Below, piece by piece: positions 35,613-47,867 of a DNA stretch of 64,000 nucleotides. The translations under genes and the position numbers were made by a program. The DNA is from Daldinia sp. FL1419 (taxonomy: Eukaryota > Ascomycota > Sordariomycetes > Xylariales > Hypoxylaceae). Below the pieces are notes generated by a model. It ran no database searches and was not told where the DNA came from. It saw nothing but the letters and a program-made list of their open reading frames with translations. The stretch spans positions 1-64,000 of the forward strand of contig MU623439.1 in NCBI GenBank assembly GCA_025201765.1, read 5' to 3'. Numbering within the stretch: position 1 is the first letter of the stretch; each line of letters starts with the position of its first letter.

Positions 35613-36274
35613 ATAACTAGGGTAGTAAAGTTGAGAGAATTTGTATTGTTCAAAATGCCGCTCGCGTTTTTGACGTGCACGTATGCGAAGTTAGTGAGAT
35701 AGATTAAACACTACCTTGGATGTCGCGCTTGGGCCTACATCACGCCCCCCGTAAATCTATGTCGTGAGGCTTTTCCGTGCGTGTTTTGATTTATAAGCCC
35801 CATGAGACGAAAGGATCTCACTCGTACGTAGCACACGTGCTCGCGGTCAGCCCTTTATTAAAGCCGTAGTGAGCTGCAGTGCGTATTATGGGGCATCTGC
35901 GTAGACTGGTGGGACGTCGACGAGATGATCCATTTGAGAGTGGCTTGCCCTGCTATATCGAATCGGGCCCGGATCTACATTTAGGGCCATATCGACGTAG
36001 GACTAAAGAAAAATTCAGCTGTCGATCATTATCCCTCAAACACAATCACGTTCGAGAAGCGGTGGCACATCAGCATGCTAGAATAAATATATTTGTACCT
36101 TATAGGAAATCCCTATAGGAACCTAGAATGTAAAATGGGGTATTGTGTAAAAGTTTGCACCTAAACCATCCTGTGCCTCGACTCCGCTCAAGGCTCGAGC
36201 ACGTAAACCTTCCCTACTCATACGATCATATTCGTAAAAACGACACATTCCTCTTCCTAATTTCTCCCTACCAT
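35613..36274. other. Intergenic between convergent genes
   Basis: The 3' regions of the thioesterase and sugar-transporter genes face each other here. No further feature. Confidence 0.4.
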
Positions 36275-38418
36275 CTACGAGTCGGCTCTCTTATCGCCGC
36301 GGATCGCAGTAGTACGGTCCTCGTCATCCTTGTGGTAGAGAGGCTCGAGAACGGCGCTGCGTTGGAAAAGGACCCAGCGCTTGACTCCGTAAGGCAGAGC
36401 CTTGGTGAGCTGGTACTTGGCGAACTTGCGGTTGGGAACAGCGAACACGTAGTCGAGTTCCTCGAGGGTGCGTTGCTTCGTCTCGGGTACGAGGAAGAAG
36501 ATCATGATGAACGCGACGAAGTTGAAACCTGCGTATAGGCCGAAGGCGCCAACAGTCTGCAGTCTATCGAGGATGAAAGGGAAGGTCATACTAAGGACAG
36601 CAGCCCAGAACAAGCAAGTAGCGACGGCGAATCCCATACCAACCTCACGGTGGGATAGGGGGAAGACCTCGGCACTGTAGGTGAAAGGAACAGGACCTTC
36701 ACCGGGAGAGTAAAAGGCACCGAACAAGAAGACGAAGAGAGCGACCAGTGCGGTTCTCGCTGTTCCCTGCTCCATCAGAGTGCACAGACCAGCCGCGAGC
36801 AAAGTCCACATCATCTGAGGGAAAGTGAAGAGAAGCAGAGATCGTCGTCCGAATGTATCGATGGTCCAGAAGGCGGGGAACGCGAAGAGCCAGTTGACGA
36901 GACCGAAACCGAACGAGCACAGCATAGCCTGGAATTGGTCATATCCGGACTCGACGAAGACGGTGGTCGAGTAGAAGGCGATGATGTTGATACCGCACAT
37001 CTGCTGGGCAATCATGACGGTGAATGCAGCAACACTGGCTCGGCGCACACGAGGAATGGTGAAGAGTTGAGTGAAACGGGTGACGTAGTTGCTCTTGCTC
37101 ACGATCTGGTGCTCGATGGCCAACTGAGCGTGGATGTAGTAAATATCTCGAGCAACCTGAATAGGGTTGTTGCGCAGCTTGTTCATCGCGGTCCAGGCCT
37201 CGGGGTATCGGTTCTTCTTCATCAACCAACGAGGCGACTCGGGGCAGAGGTAGATCAAGCATAGCAGGGGAACGGCGGGGATGAAAGGGGCGCCAAGCAT
37301 CAGTCTCCAGTTGAGAGGGTGGTAGAAGACGGCAAGATTGACGGCAGTTCCGAGGAAGATACCGAAAGCAGTCCACATCTGCCATGACATGACTAGGGCA
37401 CCACGAACCGAAGCGGGAGCATTCTCAGCCGCGTACACAGGGACTGGAAATCGTTAGCGACTACACCAGGGAGACTAGTTGAAGTTGGAGACATACCAGT
37501 CGAGGCCTTCACACCCATTCCGATGCCCATCAGCAGACGGCAAGCCAATTGTTGTTCCCACGTGTGACAGAAAGCAGAACCGATGACGGGCCAGAGACAG
37601 AAGTGAGCAGAGGTAAAGATGACACCACGACGACCGATCCAGTTGTTGATAGGGTCCGAGAGCCAGCATCCGATGAAGGCACTTCCGAGGTAAGGGCCAG
37701 CGTTGACCAAACCAACCAGCTTCGCAAGTTGTTAGTTAAACCTGACGCGCAAGAAGAATGTGTAAATGAAACTTACAAGTCTATCTCTAGTAGAGGTGCC
37801 ACCGATACCGTAGTATTCAGGGAAGAAGATGTTAGCACCATTACTTCCAGTTTGGTCCCAGCCCTGAACAGCGGCACCGATGGAACAAGTTGCGATAGTT
37901 AAGAAGAGTCGAGCAGGCATGCGCCATTTGTGTAAGACTTCGTCGCGGAGGGCCTTCTTCTCGGCTTCGTCGAGAGCTTCTTCGCCGCTCTGGTCCTCGA
38001 AGTCGTTGGGGTTCTGGGCGACGAGCGCACCACGTCGCAGAATGGGGATGTGCTCGACGAGACCCTTCTCGTGCGCGAAGGCTTCGACATCGCGCATCAG
38101 TTGCTCTCGAGGGATACCCTTGAGAGGATTCTTGATCCTGTCGAGAAAGATCACATGTTAGTCGTGTCTTATACCGCGGTAGAAGCGCTGATCAAGCAAG
38201 CGACTTCGATCCCAAACAAGATATCAGCAGCAAACAAATACTTACTTGGCTTCAAGATTGGCGTTGAGGTCAACATGTTCGGCGGCTTCGACACCGTGCT
38301 CCAGGTAGTGTCCCTCGACACCCTTGGGCTCGATACTATCCCATATGAATTAGATATTATACGGTATAAGTTAGGATCGACGAAACGCTTACACGTCGGC
38401 TTGAGGTTTCTCAGACAT
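36275..38418 (-). CDS. MFS sugar/H+ symporter
   Basis: Complete sugar-porter-family transporter of 622 residues in five exons: 38418-38393, 38335-38246, 38137-37777, 37719-37497 and 37443-36275. All four introns are GT-AG and in phase. A long acidic N-terminal cytoplasmic region (about 1-120) precedes the first helix (WRMPARLFLTIATCSIGAAVQGWDQTG). Signatures: DPINNWIGRRG, CRLLMGIGMGVKAS, PESPRWLMKKNR, QQMCGINIIAFYST, DTFGRRSLLLFTFP and FLVPETKQRTLEELDYVF. A fungal transporter group with this long N-terminus exists, but its substrate is not certain. Unlike the transporter at 9.1-10.6 kb, this copy is intact. Confidence 0.95.
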
Positions 38419-41370
38419 GGCTGCTTGATCGGCGAGGCAGCAGATGTAAAGTGTAAATCTTGACGGTAGAAGAAGACTGGGGTCGATGACCAGCAGGCGA
38501 TAAAATGAATTAGACCTGGTCTCGACAGCTGTAGGAAGTGAAACCCTGGCTTGAGAAAGGCAGACACGAAGAGAGACGAGAATAGAAATAGAAGAAGGGT
38601 ATCACTCGGGTCTTATATTTGCGACGAAGAACACCAAGGAACCGGCGCGAGTAAGACGAAGATCCCAATCCCGGTATACTTTGCTAAAGTATTCAATCGA
38701 CGGCCAGCTTCTTCTGGGAGCAACAACCCCATATGGAGACCCCATGAAATACTATGTACTAAGTGCCCCCACCGCATGGGGGTGAATTGTTGCGTACCAG
38801 GATATTCCATACAACAGGGATCTAGACACACGAAGGATGCTAGTGACTAACTACTTGCTAGTTTGTATATACTGTACATGCTATACATACTATATACTTC
38901 AGAATCCTGCTAGTGAATGGTGGCAAGGAGAGGCTAGACGGTACTAAGCGGTCGAATTGCCATGGAAAGCTCCACCATAGGCACATCTTGGCAAGTGAAT
39001 GATGGTGAATATATGGAAGGACATTCTATAGCCAGGCAAGGATGTTTGTTGACGGAACCGGCTAGCGGCATCAGGTTTGATATGTTAAAGGTACCATACA
39101 GTGGTAACAATAGGAAAGATTGTGTGTGCGTGATGTGTAGGTACCTACATTAGATGCTTTAGGTATCTACGTCTACCTACTACCGGATGGTAGTGAATGT
39201 GTAAAGGTACGAAATAAGATAGCGGATTGGTCGTCCGGGTTGTTTAACAGCAACAACTCCTCCGCGTGAGCACAATATCAGATGATAAAGCAAGTCAATT
39301 CACACTGGTAAGCTCTTTCCGTATTTTTTCCCATTGGATATTCAGCTTATCTGAAATTATCTCGTTGGACAATTCAAGCATCTTTGTTTCTTGTCTCTGG
39401 CATTGATGCCGAATTCGATTTCATTTATGCCATACCTTTTCTCTGCCTCTATTTGATAGGCTATGTATGACTTGGGCATTGCAAATTGTTTGGTCGTATG
39501 AACCAATGAGATGATTTAGTAGAAGCTGTCTCACACGAAATACATTCCTCCATCCTATACATGGGAAGCGAGTGTCTCCCTGCGGTACCGCCTTCGTTGT
39601 AGCATGAGGCTCTGCAGGATAACACAATGTACCTTTTCAGCACGACAAAACGTGCTTTTCGTTATCTTTATAGATACCTATGTAACCCCAACGTATTCCC
39701 CCGCGTACTTTAGCTAGCCAAGCTACTTGTGTAAACCAAAGGTAGATGTGGTGCCAACGCCCGACATCCCCAAGCTGTAGTCATCAAGACTGGGGGAAAC
39801 GTGTACCTGACGAAACGATGAGGGGAAACCAACCCCAAAGATGGGAGGAAAATCTTAAGCCGCACCTGGTTTAAATCAAGTAACCCAGGATGCTCCTAAT
39901 GATGACGATGGTGGCTTCAACCCCGTATTGTTTATGAGTGTGGGCAATGCGGGGAATTGGACTAAATGAAGAGGAGAACAAAGGGGTTTATACTTCATCT
40001 TACCTAGCTCGTCTACATTCTCGTTGCTAGCCCACGCGCTGCGCCCATTTCCCCATCTTCTCCGCCATTTCTTTCCCTGCTTCTGTGATTATTTTTCCCT
40101 CTTGGCTAGTCTCTATCCGTCTTAGTACAAATATGGTGATACTTGTTCTCCATATTGTACTTGTCTCCCCGCCTCCGTAAAGTTCGTTGATTCACTAAGA
40201 AGTTGGGGTTAGGTAAGATCTTTGTCCGGCGAATTGTTAGTTCAATTAGTACATAGCAGTATAATGAATGGTGTGTAGTCAAAAGGCCATGGCAAATATG
40301 CAAAGTCCACGTGAGCTGGCCATCTTTGGTTCGGTTTACTCTGTCGTTATTTTTTTTTGGCTCGGTGAAATATGATTAACAGGAATTTTCGAGACCCAAG
40401 ATGGTCAGGGATGAACTCCACCCCCGTGAAAAGATCCCAGTCGATTTGAAGTAACTGGGGGATATCATTATGTAGGTACCTACCTAGGTATGTAGAGAAT
40501 GGCTCTTGATTTACCCACATATTATCCCAGAGGCCTTTTATTATTTGTTACCGTACGGCGTACGCTTGCCTCCCCCCCCCTGCCCCAGAGTTCCTCTCTT
40601 TTACCCCGGGGGGTTGATCCTCTTGTCTTGGTGATGGGGTCATTACACGTGATCGATCTTCAAGCACCTGGGTAGCGTAAGTCAGAACGGCCTGATCCGA
40701 AGCTGTACTACCTACACTACCATAGCGTACATTACCAACATCCAGGTAAGTAAGCAGGTAAGGTAACTGACATAATACACTTATCCCTTAATTTGCGCTG
40801 GAAAAAGTTGTTCCCAGGACAAGGCTACTTATCTAGACTAGAAACCGGGAACGTGAAAGCGTCGAAACTTGGTGTTCGGTGAGCATCGCGTTAGAGGCTC
40901 CGAATAGCCAAGGTCTTTTCCCATCGCATTAACCCTTGCAGGGCACAGATCACCATAATATCCAATGCAGCTTACAAGAAGAAAAGAATCTAACAGATGG
41001 CACGAGATGTACCGTATACTAATCTCAGCCTAGGATTAGTACGCGTGAAGAATGTTACTATACTTGGGACGATGAGGATGGGTCCAAGCGGGCGACGGAT
41101 AGGTTATGGATAAGGGAGGTTTTAAACCGTTATGGATAGGCGTTCGTTGTAAGGTGCAACGCAACAAGATCCAGATGCTACTCTACTAGAATTAAGCAGG
41201 CAGGTCAGACTAGTATAGCGCTTCTCCGTTAATCCGCATCGAGCTATTCCGCTACGAGCTGAGACGAGTCTGGCGATGGTGGCGCAAATCGTTACCCCTC
41301 ACGGAAAAAGGAGCATTTCGAGATCTTTTTATTGCTCCGTGCGGAGCGAGCTAGTCATATTTATTCTAGT
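38419..41370. other. 3-kb gene-poor interval
   Basis: No protein of known type. It includes a C-run (about 40.57 kb), a short CCGTACGGCGTACG-like palindrome near 40.55 kb and several GTAGGTACCTACC motifs (39.14, 40.47 kb). No gene supported. Confidence 0.4.
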
Positions 41371-41959
41371 GTACACTACCAGTAATTTTAACAACACAGG
41401 TAAAAACTCATAAAAACACAGGTCCTTGCCACTTTCCACATAAGATGGTGGCTAAGATGGTCTCCCACCTAATTTGTATGGGGCTTAGTCTTATACCCTA
41501 GCAAATACAGAATTTGATCCGGTCGCATATTTAATATATTTAATATATTTAATAAATAATACAATAAATTCAATAAATTCAATTATTTTACAAAAATTCA
41601 AATAGCTCCTTAGCCACTCCTCTTAGCCACTCCTCTTAACTATGCATCTATTCAATTATCATAATAATACGAATTCCAATGGCCTTGCCGCCGTAAGCGC
41701 TGGTGTTGAGGGTATCGTGTACGATTGTAGTGCTGGTGCAGGTGGTGGCGCTGGTGTTGACAAGCGCTCCGATATTAAATTTAATTCGAAAAAATGCGAC
41801 CGGGCAGTTTTCTGTTTTTTCTTTTTTTAGTTGGGGGTTGGACTAAACCCCTTACAAATTAGGTGTGTTGTAATCGGGCTACTATCTCACGTGGAAAGTG
41901 GCGAGGACCTGTGTTTTTATGAGTTTTTACCTGTGTTGTTAAAATTACTGGTACACTAC
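41371..41959. mobile_element. 571-bp Mutator-like MITE with 9-bp target duplication
   Basis: The element body is 41380-41950, starting CAGTAATTTTAACAACACAG and ending in its complement. The first ~60 bases are a near-perfect inverted repeat (one mismatch), and weaker inverted similarity continues to about 165 bases per arm. The direct repeat GTACACTAC at 41371-41379 and 41951-41959 is a 9-bp target duplication. Long terminal repeats with a 9-bp duplication are typical of Mutator-like elements (MULEs). ACACAGGT occurs twice per arm at a 23-bp period. The core (about 41.55-41.78 kb) is AT-rich with no transposase. Non-autonomous. Confidence 0.85.
41610..41641. repeat. Short tandem duplication inside the MULE-type MITE
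   Basis: The 15-base phrase TTAGCCACTCCTCTT is present twice in a row in the core of the element. Confidence 0.7.
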
Positions 41960-42757
41960 TAGTCGTTATGTGACGGCGTCGTGGTTATTTTCTACGCTTG
42001 GTTTTATCTTTAAGCAGGAATTCAGGTGTATCGTAGGTATCGTGATCTCAATGCGAACTTTAGAAGGAGTGTCCAATACGTCGAGTAAATAAGAGTATTT
42101 CTCTCTGCTTATTCCGGCGTCGTACCTAGTGTATGTAAGATATTTACATCCTTTATGCGGTGTAGTTACGGATCGGGATTTGGTACCAATCTCGGAATTC
42201 TCTCGATGCAATATGATATGTGATAATTACGCGAAAGCAGCGCATCATTTACCGGTGGAGCATCGTCATGCACTACGACTCTATGAGCGCAGCATATTAC
42301 CTAGATCTTGTGCCAGATTCTACCATTTCCGATTTCTAATATGCATTTCCAGATGGCATCTAAAGACTAAAGATCGAAGACCTCGCGGCTCCAATAACAC
42401 GTTGAACTGATGGAACAAGAATAACATGCAAGGGTTTGTAGTATACCTACCTACCTACCTACCTAGGTACTAACCAGATTCAATGCTAGTAATAGTTGGC
42501 AGAACAAAGAGAAGCGTTTATATCGCCAAAAGTAGCGCTGGCATTCGAGACACTACGGAACAATCCCGACATTATGGACGAGGCACAAAGCCAACAAATT
42601 CTAGAATCTAGATCTATTCACCCCGGATCTAGATCGATTATTAGTCCTGACCTAATGAGGATATTATGACTCTACGATTTGAACTTGAGGCAAAGATTAT
42701 GACGCAGATTCTTTAAGCATCAACACACTTGCGTCTATACACCAATTCTAGTCCGGC
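41960..42757. other. Intergenic, no gene seen
   Basis: A run of CTAC repeats ending in CCTAGGTAC lies at about 42.44-42.47 kb. Nothing else is supported. Confidence 0.4.
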
Positions 42758-43286
42758 CTATAGTAATAGAAACCTGCCTTTTATTCGCCCCTTGGGTGAG
42801 CTGCTAATTATATGCCAATGCGAACTAATCTGACTATGCATGCTCAACGCATGCTCAATGTCGTATAGGCGCACCCAGAGCGCTTCGGGCTTACATATCG
42901 CATCGAGATTTTCGATTTCCGTCAGAGTATAGAGCATCATATCGTGGTTCGATATTATATAATTTTCTTGATTTTGCTTGATTTTGCTTGGTTTCGCTTG
43001 ATTTGCCTGACGATACAAGCGTACCGTCCCATCGGGAGCGAAACAGTCAAAATAGAAAAACAAGCAGCATAACATACGTGTTGATGGATGAAAGCAAGCC
43101 AAGCTTCACCGCCGTTGTCCCCAATGCGAACCTTACCCAAGACCCCAAAACAGCGAGATCCGGACCAAGAATCTAGCCTCGGCCGAGAGGTACGAAAAGA
43201 GCAAGTTCACCTACCGACAGCCAATCATCGTCGTCTTTTACTCTCCAGACATCTTGGCCAATAGTGGCATAGTTCGTCATCTCCAT
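42758..43286 (-). CDS. Hypothetical small three-exon protein
   Basis: Unrecognised and tentative. Three exons join with all phases zero: 43286-43215, 43131-43078 and 43006-42758, 124 residues in all. The donors GTAGGT and GTATGT and the acceptors AAG and CAG are acceptable. The product begins MEMTNYATIGQDVWRVKDDD, continues RIGDNGGEAWLAFIHQH, and contains KPEALWVRLYDIEHALSMHS. These read like a folded protein, not random sequence. The third exon starts in a micro-repeat of AAATCAAGC units. It may be a fragment of a larger gene, since its last 20 residues look unstructured. Confidence 0.35.
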
Positions 43287-45226
43287 CAGACTAATTAACA
43301 GGTCCAGACTCCGGGCTCCAGTCCATGACTAGCACAAGTCTCCGGAGCAAAGAACAATGAAAAGCTCCGCTCTGGGGGAACTTTTATTAGCGCTGGGGGG
43401 AGGATTACCTCGTCTGTGCGCGGTTTGGCTTTAGCTCTGGGGAACACCTATCCCAAGTTTGCCGTTTTCCTCGCGAATCGTAAGTTTCTCTTCAACATGG
43501 TTAGCCAAGGAGCTGAAGAATCCGCAGGAAATCGCATTGGCCCCTCTGCGCTATCCTCGTTCCGCCGTTGCTAACAGCGAGGTCTGCGACGTAGCTAGTC
43601 TTGCTCTTAACACTTGGCCTCTTTCCTAGGTATCTCTTTTTCTTTGCTCGGTTATCTTGGCTATTTCGGGTTAACGGTACTGGCGACGAGAGGGAAGTCG
43701 GTGAATCGATCGATCGCTGACATGCGCTTAGAATCCGGACACTTCTCTAGGGATCCCCAGACCTTCGACATGCTTGTGGATATGTAGTGTCTACCCTATT
43801 CACTCAGGATCAATTTCTCCGGGACCACTCCCAATCCCCATAATATTGTAGGTATCAACCCGTCCGTAACGATAAGCGGCCGTAAGCCCATATGCAATGG
43901 GGTATGGGGAGACGCCGACAGACGGGAAGGCATGGAGCTGCGGCGTCGGGTCGAAGCCGGCATCAACCCGTCGAGTAAGGGAGAAGAATTTCGATTGTAC
44001 CGTGCCTCGTTCGGCCGAGATGTATCCATCTAACTTTGTAATTCGGTATCCGGCAAGATTTCGCCATCACATTCTATGTTTCACGCCATCATTCCACGTA
44101 GTTATTCGACGATACGCCTGTTTAGGTCCACATGGATAGTCGTACTACCTTGGCAAGTGGAATTCGTTCGAAGATATGGTATAAGTCGATCAAGCGGGAA
44201 ATTTGTGAGTAAAATCGGACATATGTATGGCCGGTTTTGGGATATCGAACTTGTAAGTCATCGTAGAATGGTAGTGAGTAGCTTCAAGTAATAACTCCAA
44301 CGTAGGCCTCATGGCCCTTATATGCCCTTCTTGTGTGGGGGTCAAGATCCGGGGACCCCAATATGAATTGCTTTTTTCCACTAATCAGGCTTCGACGTTA
44401 CTATCACGAGCGTTTCAACGAGGCTATAATTCCTAGCAGCCGAGTCGGTCCCGGAGTACCGGACCGAGGCCAAAGGCACAGCCAAGTTCCCCATGGGGTA
44501 TACTTGATATCGTAACAATGTTTGCCGAAGCATATGTTCTGACTCATTTTGGCTTCTTCATTGGCTATTGATCTCCGCACAGATGCTATCCGCGGCAGTT
44601 TGAAAGCTTGGAGTACTGGCACAGACTCCAATATCCGTGCAGCTTGACTCGTCACGCCGTGAATTTATTGATATTATATCCATGTACATAGTTCCCTTTT
44701 ACTCTTAGCTTCCCATTCCCTCGGTATGTTTTACTTTATACTTATGTCCATTACTTATGCTTTCTACGTATAGTGCCATATACTCATTCGTAACTTTCAT
44801 CCTTCTTAATATTCAGATTTCAAGACCGGGCAATTACCATCTACCTACGTACCTAGGTACGTACTTATATATCATGAGTAGACTGCACCAGGACAATAAT
44901 GAATCATCTTGGTTTGAACAGTCTACTGACGTTTATATTAGCCCTGGTTAGCTAGGATATCTCTATAGCAGTAGAGTTGATCCCGTAATTGCCACTTTGT
45001 GATTAACATCATGTCTAATAACTTAAATGACCTTCAAGTTGGGACACTGTTGGGTTGGTGTAGGTATTAATGGATATTATTTAAAGCACCCGTCTGGCTT
45101 GATCTATTCATATCTAACACACCACTGGCGCCAGGACTACAAGGAGGTAAGTAACCTATATGAGACCCCCCCTCCCCCTATTATCAAATCCCAACCCATA
45201 TATACTATATAGCAAATTTCCAACCC
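43287..45226. other. 1.9-kb gene-poor interval
   Basis: Only short unconvincing frames on both strands. Palindromic TACGTACCTAGGTACGTA lies at about 44.85 kb. Confidence 0.4.
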
Positions 45227-46513
45227 CTAGGCAGACTGCCCACCACCAGTCATAACCTGAGCCACCTTCTCGGCCCCGTCTTCACAGAACTCGACTTCCA
45301 TCATACTAGCCGTGAGCGCGGCATCCTTCTGCGAGCGCTCAAACATGCCCTCCTCGTACTTCTTCAGCATTTGCGCTAGATCCCCCTTTCCATCTTTACG
45401 TTCCTTCATGTACGCTATAATGCCCTCAGCCAGCTCAAATGCATCCATCATACCCACGTTGACGCCCACGCCAGCAAATGGTGTCATCACGTGTGCCGCA
45501 TCGCCTAATAGCGACACCCCGGGTCTAGGTTCCCATCTGTGGCCTACAGGTAGCATGTACAAGGGTCGCAGAATCGGCTGTTCCGTCATAGCCAGGACCG
45601 CATCACGAGCATCCTGAACATAATCGCCAAAGTATCTATCCAAGTACCTTTTCCTAACCTCCTCATCCGCCCAGTCCACAACGCCCCCATCATCTTCCAG
45701 TCCAAGAAGAGCCTTGGCACTAGGTACTTCCCCACCAATATCCTTATTCGTCCGAACCATGGCGTAAGCACGGGCACTTCCATCGCTATGCCTCTGCAGC
45801 GAGAGAAATCGGTCTTCGGACAACATCATACACGACCCCTGGCCGATAAAAGCGGCCACATCAGGACGCGCTGCTAAGTTTTCTGGTGAAATCCATACGT
45901 CGAGCGCTGTTACACCCGAATATAGAGGCCTGACGTCTGTAAGGAGAGGCCGGGTTCGGGACCATGCACCGTCGGCGCCGAGAACGAGATCGTAAGGCCC
46001 CGATTCCTCTAAGTGGCTGGTACTGCTATCGCTTCCGATGAAATTAAGCGCCCACTGCTGCGTCCCCGGAATGGGATTTATGGATGATACGCCCTCCCCC
46101 CAACGAATAGTACCTTCAGGTAGGGCCGCAATAAGTAAGTCTTTCAGGTCTCTGCGATCAACCTCTGGACGTCCACGACCGTCCTCCTTTTCTTTTTTAT
46201 CCCTCAAATCTTGATTCTGCTGCTGTTGCTCATTTTCGTCCAGAAGTACGATACCGTCCTTTTTTACAATCCGTGTAGCCTCGCCTTCAGGGCGGGATAT
46301 CCTCTTGAATGCGGACAGTAGACCGGCGGCAGCGAGAGCTTTTTGACCAGTTTCGGCGTGGATATCCAGGGTACCACCTTGAGCGCGGGCGGTAGCGCTA
46401 GTTTCACGCTCGAATATGATAGATTTTATCCCGTTGTGGTGTAAGATGGCTGCGAGCATGAGGCCTACAGGTCCGGCGCCTACGATGGCGATTTTAGGGG
46501 CTAATGTTGACAT
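45227..46513 (-). CDS. FAD-dependent monooxygenase (TetX/salicylate-hydroxylase type)
   Basis: Single-exon class A flavoprotein monooxygenase, 428 residues (FAD_binding_3 family). The dinucleotide-binding GAGPVG is at residues 12-17, with Glu35 ending the second strand (IIFERE). The DG motif is LGADGAWSRTRP (178-189), and the GD motif LLGDAAHVMTPFAGVGVNVG (335-354) contacts the FAD ribityl chain. The enzyme should use NAD(P)H and O2 to hydroxylate a small, often aromatic substrate. A hydrophilic Gln/Lys/Glu-rich insert at about 92-116 (DENEQQQQNQDLRDKKEKE) is longer than in TetX-like enzymes and is probably a surface loop. No neighbouring pathway genes; substrate unknown. Confidence 0.93.
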   Translation of the reverse strand: MSTLAPKIAIVGAGPVGLMLAAILHHNGIKSIIFERETSATARAQGGTLDIHAETGQKALAAAGLLSAFKRISRPEGEATRIVKKDGIVLLDENEQQQQNQDLRDKKEKEDGRGRPEVDRRDLKDLLIAALPEGTIRWGEGVSSINPIPGTQQWALNFIGSDSSTSHLEESGPYDLVLGADGAWSRTRPLLTDVRPLYSGVTALDVWISPENLAARPDVAAFIGQGSCMMLSEDRFLSLQRHSDGSARAYAMVRTNKDIGGEVPSAKALLGLEDDGGVVDWADEEVRKRYLDRYFGDYVQDARDAVLAMTEQPILRPLYMLPVGHRWEPRPGVSLLGDAAHVMTPFAGVGVNVGMMDAFELAEGIIAYMKERKDGKGDLAQMLKKYEEGMFERSQKDAALTASMMEVEFCEDGAEKVAQVMTGGGQSA

Positions 46514-47867
46514 GATAGTCCGGATAGAGATCCGGTTGAGTTTAGTATCGAAGTAGGAAGCTGGTTATACGTGACGCCATGTAAGTGAGTGAGGTGTATA
46601 GAGTAAGAGACACGTAGTATAGGGGGTATATATTGATAGGATGGAATATTCTCTGTCAAAAAATTGACATGAAAGGCTCTAATATATATACATATACCTA
46701 CCTACCTATATATGTATACTTATTATACATCGTAGACTCCGTCTTAGATCATGTTTCTCGTCTCTCATAAAAATATACTATTCTTAAGAGGATCGCGCCA
46801 CATCATTCTACTTAGTTTCTCTTCCTTCAGGAGCTTATTGGACTTCATACCGACTATTAGAGAAGCGTTGTTCCCGTAATAGTCGAATTCGGGGTCAAAA
46901 TATAATTTCTTACGGCGATAACAATTGATAGGCCTTATCGATAATGCTTCGGGCGTCTACTCGGTCCCGAATTCCATCGCCCGGGCTCGGACTTCATATT
47001 TTGTCCATCGGCATCCTCCGGAGGTTAGAAAGTATTAATTTGCGTCTTTTCACGGAGCATACGAGTATTTTTCTAATTATTATCTTGCTCGTTACATTGC
47101 GCATTAAGGTATAGCGTCAAAAAGAACAGAAGCCATTCTATTCACAAGCATCCCCTTCGGTTCGGTTATGGACTCGCCGGTTATGACGATCCGTCGCATC
47201 TAAGTTATCGCAATACTGCTAGAAAAAACAAGCAGAGCAAATATGCCCCTTATGACTCCGTTGATCCGTCATGACCGTTCTGCTACCAGCTCGGGTCTCA
47301 TTTAATATGTCAAGCCTCCCCTAAACCGTAGAATAATCCCAGTCCCCCAAGCATCCATCATTAAACCTCGTACATCTGTTGCCTCGCAAGCTCGAATAAA
47401 TTGTATGGTTAGTTTTCGAGCTATACACGCATTAGCCGTATGCTGGTGGCCGACTACGGGCTTCCTCGGACACTGCGGTGATTTCTAATCAGGTCGGATA
47501 TTTATAAGCGCGATGTGTTGGGTATAGAGGATGGGGGGTATCGTTGGTCCACCCTAGGCCAACTAACGACACAAACCGTGAGGACCCCAAAGTCGATCCC
47601 GGCCTCACGTGGCCGCCTGAGAGAAGACGTAATCACATCGATGTAGACGGAGGAATCGACCACGGAAATCACTTACTATCCGTATCCATTGAACCGTGAT
47701 GTATGGTTCAACTGGAGCGGATTTAAATACCAACGTGCGGTTTAATTCTTACGCAATCTCTAATGCATCCATCATAAGCATTTAGGTAGACGTAGGACCT
47801 ATGCATTAAGGTAAACGGGTGCACATTTCAAGACTGCCCGCGCGTAATAAAGCAAGGGGAAGCGATT
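46514..47867. other. 1.35-kb intergenic region, no gene seen
   Basis: Upstream of the monooxygenase and downstream of the F-box gene; CTACCTACCTATATA near 46.70 kb. No further feature. Confidence 0.4.

Noticed and set aside
36935..37264. 109-residue rightward and other overlapping frames in 36.3-38.4 kb
   Set aside because: Antisense shadows of the sugar transporter, whose frame carries all family motifs.
41377..41953. TA target duplication for the foldback element at 41.4-42.0 kb
   Set aside because: A longer 9-bp direct repeat GTACACTAC brackets the element and explains the TA as part of it, so a Mutator-type insertion fits better.
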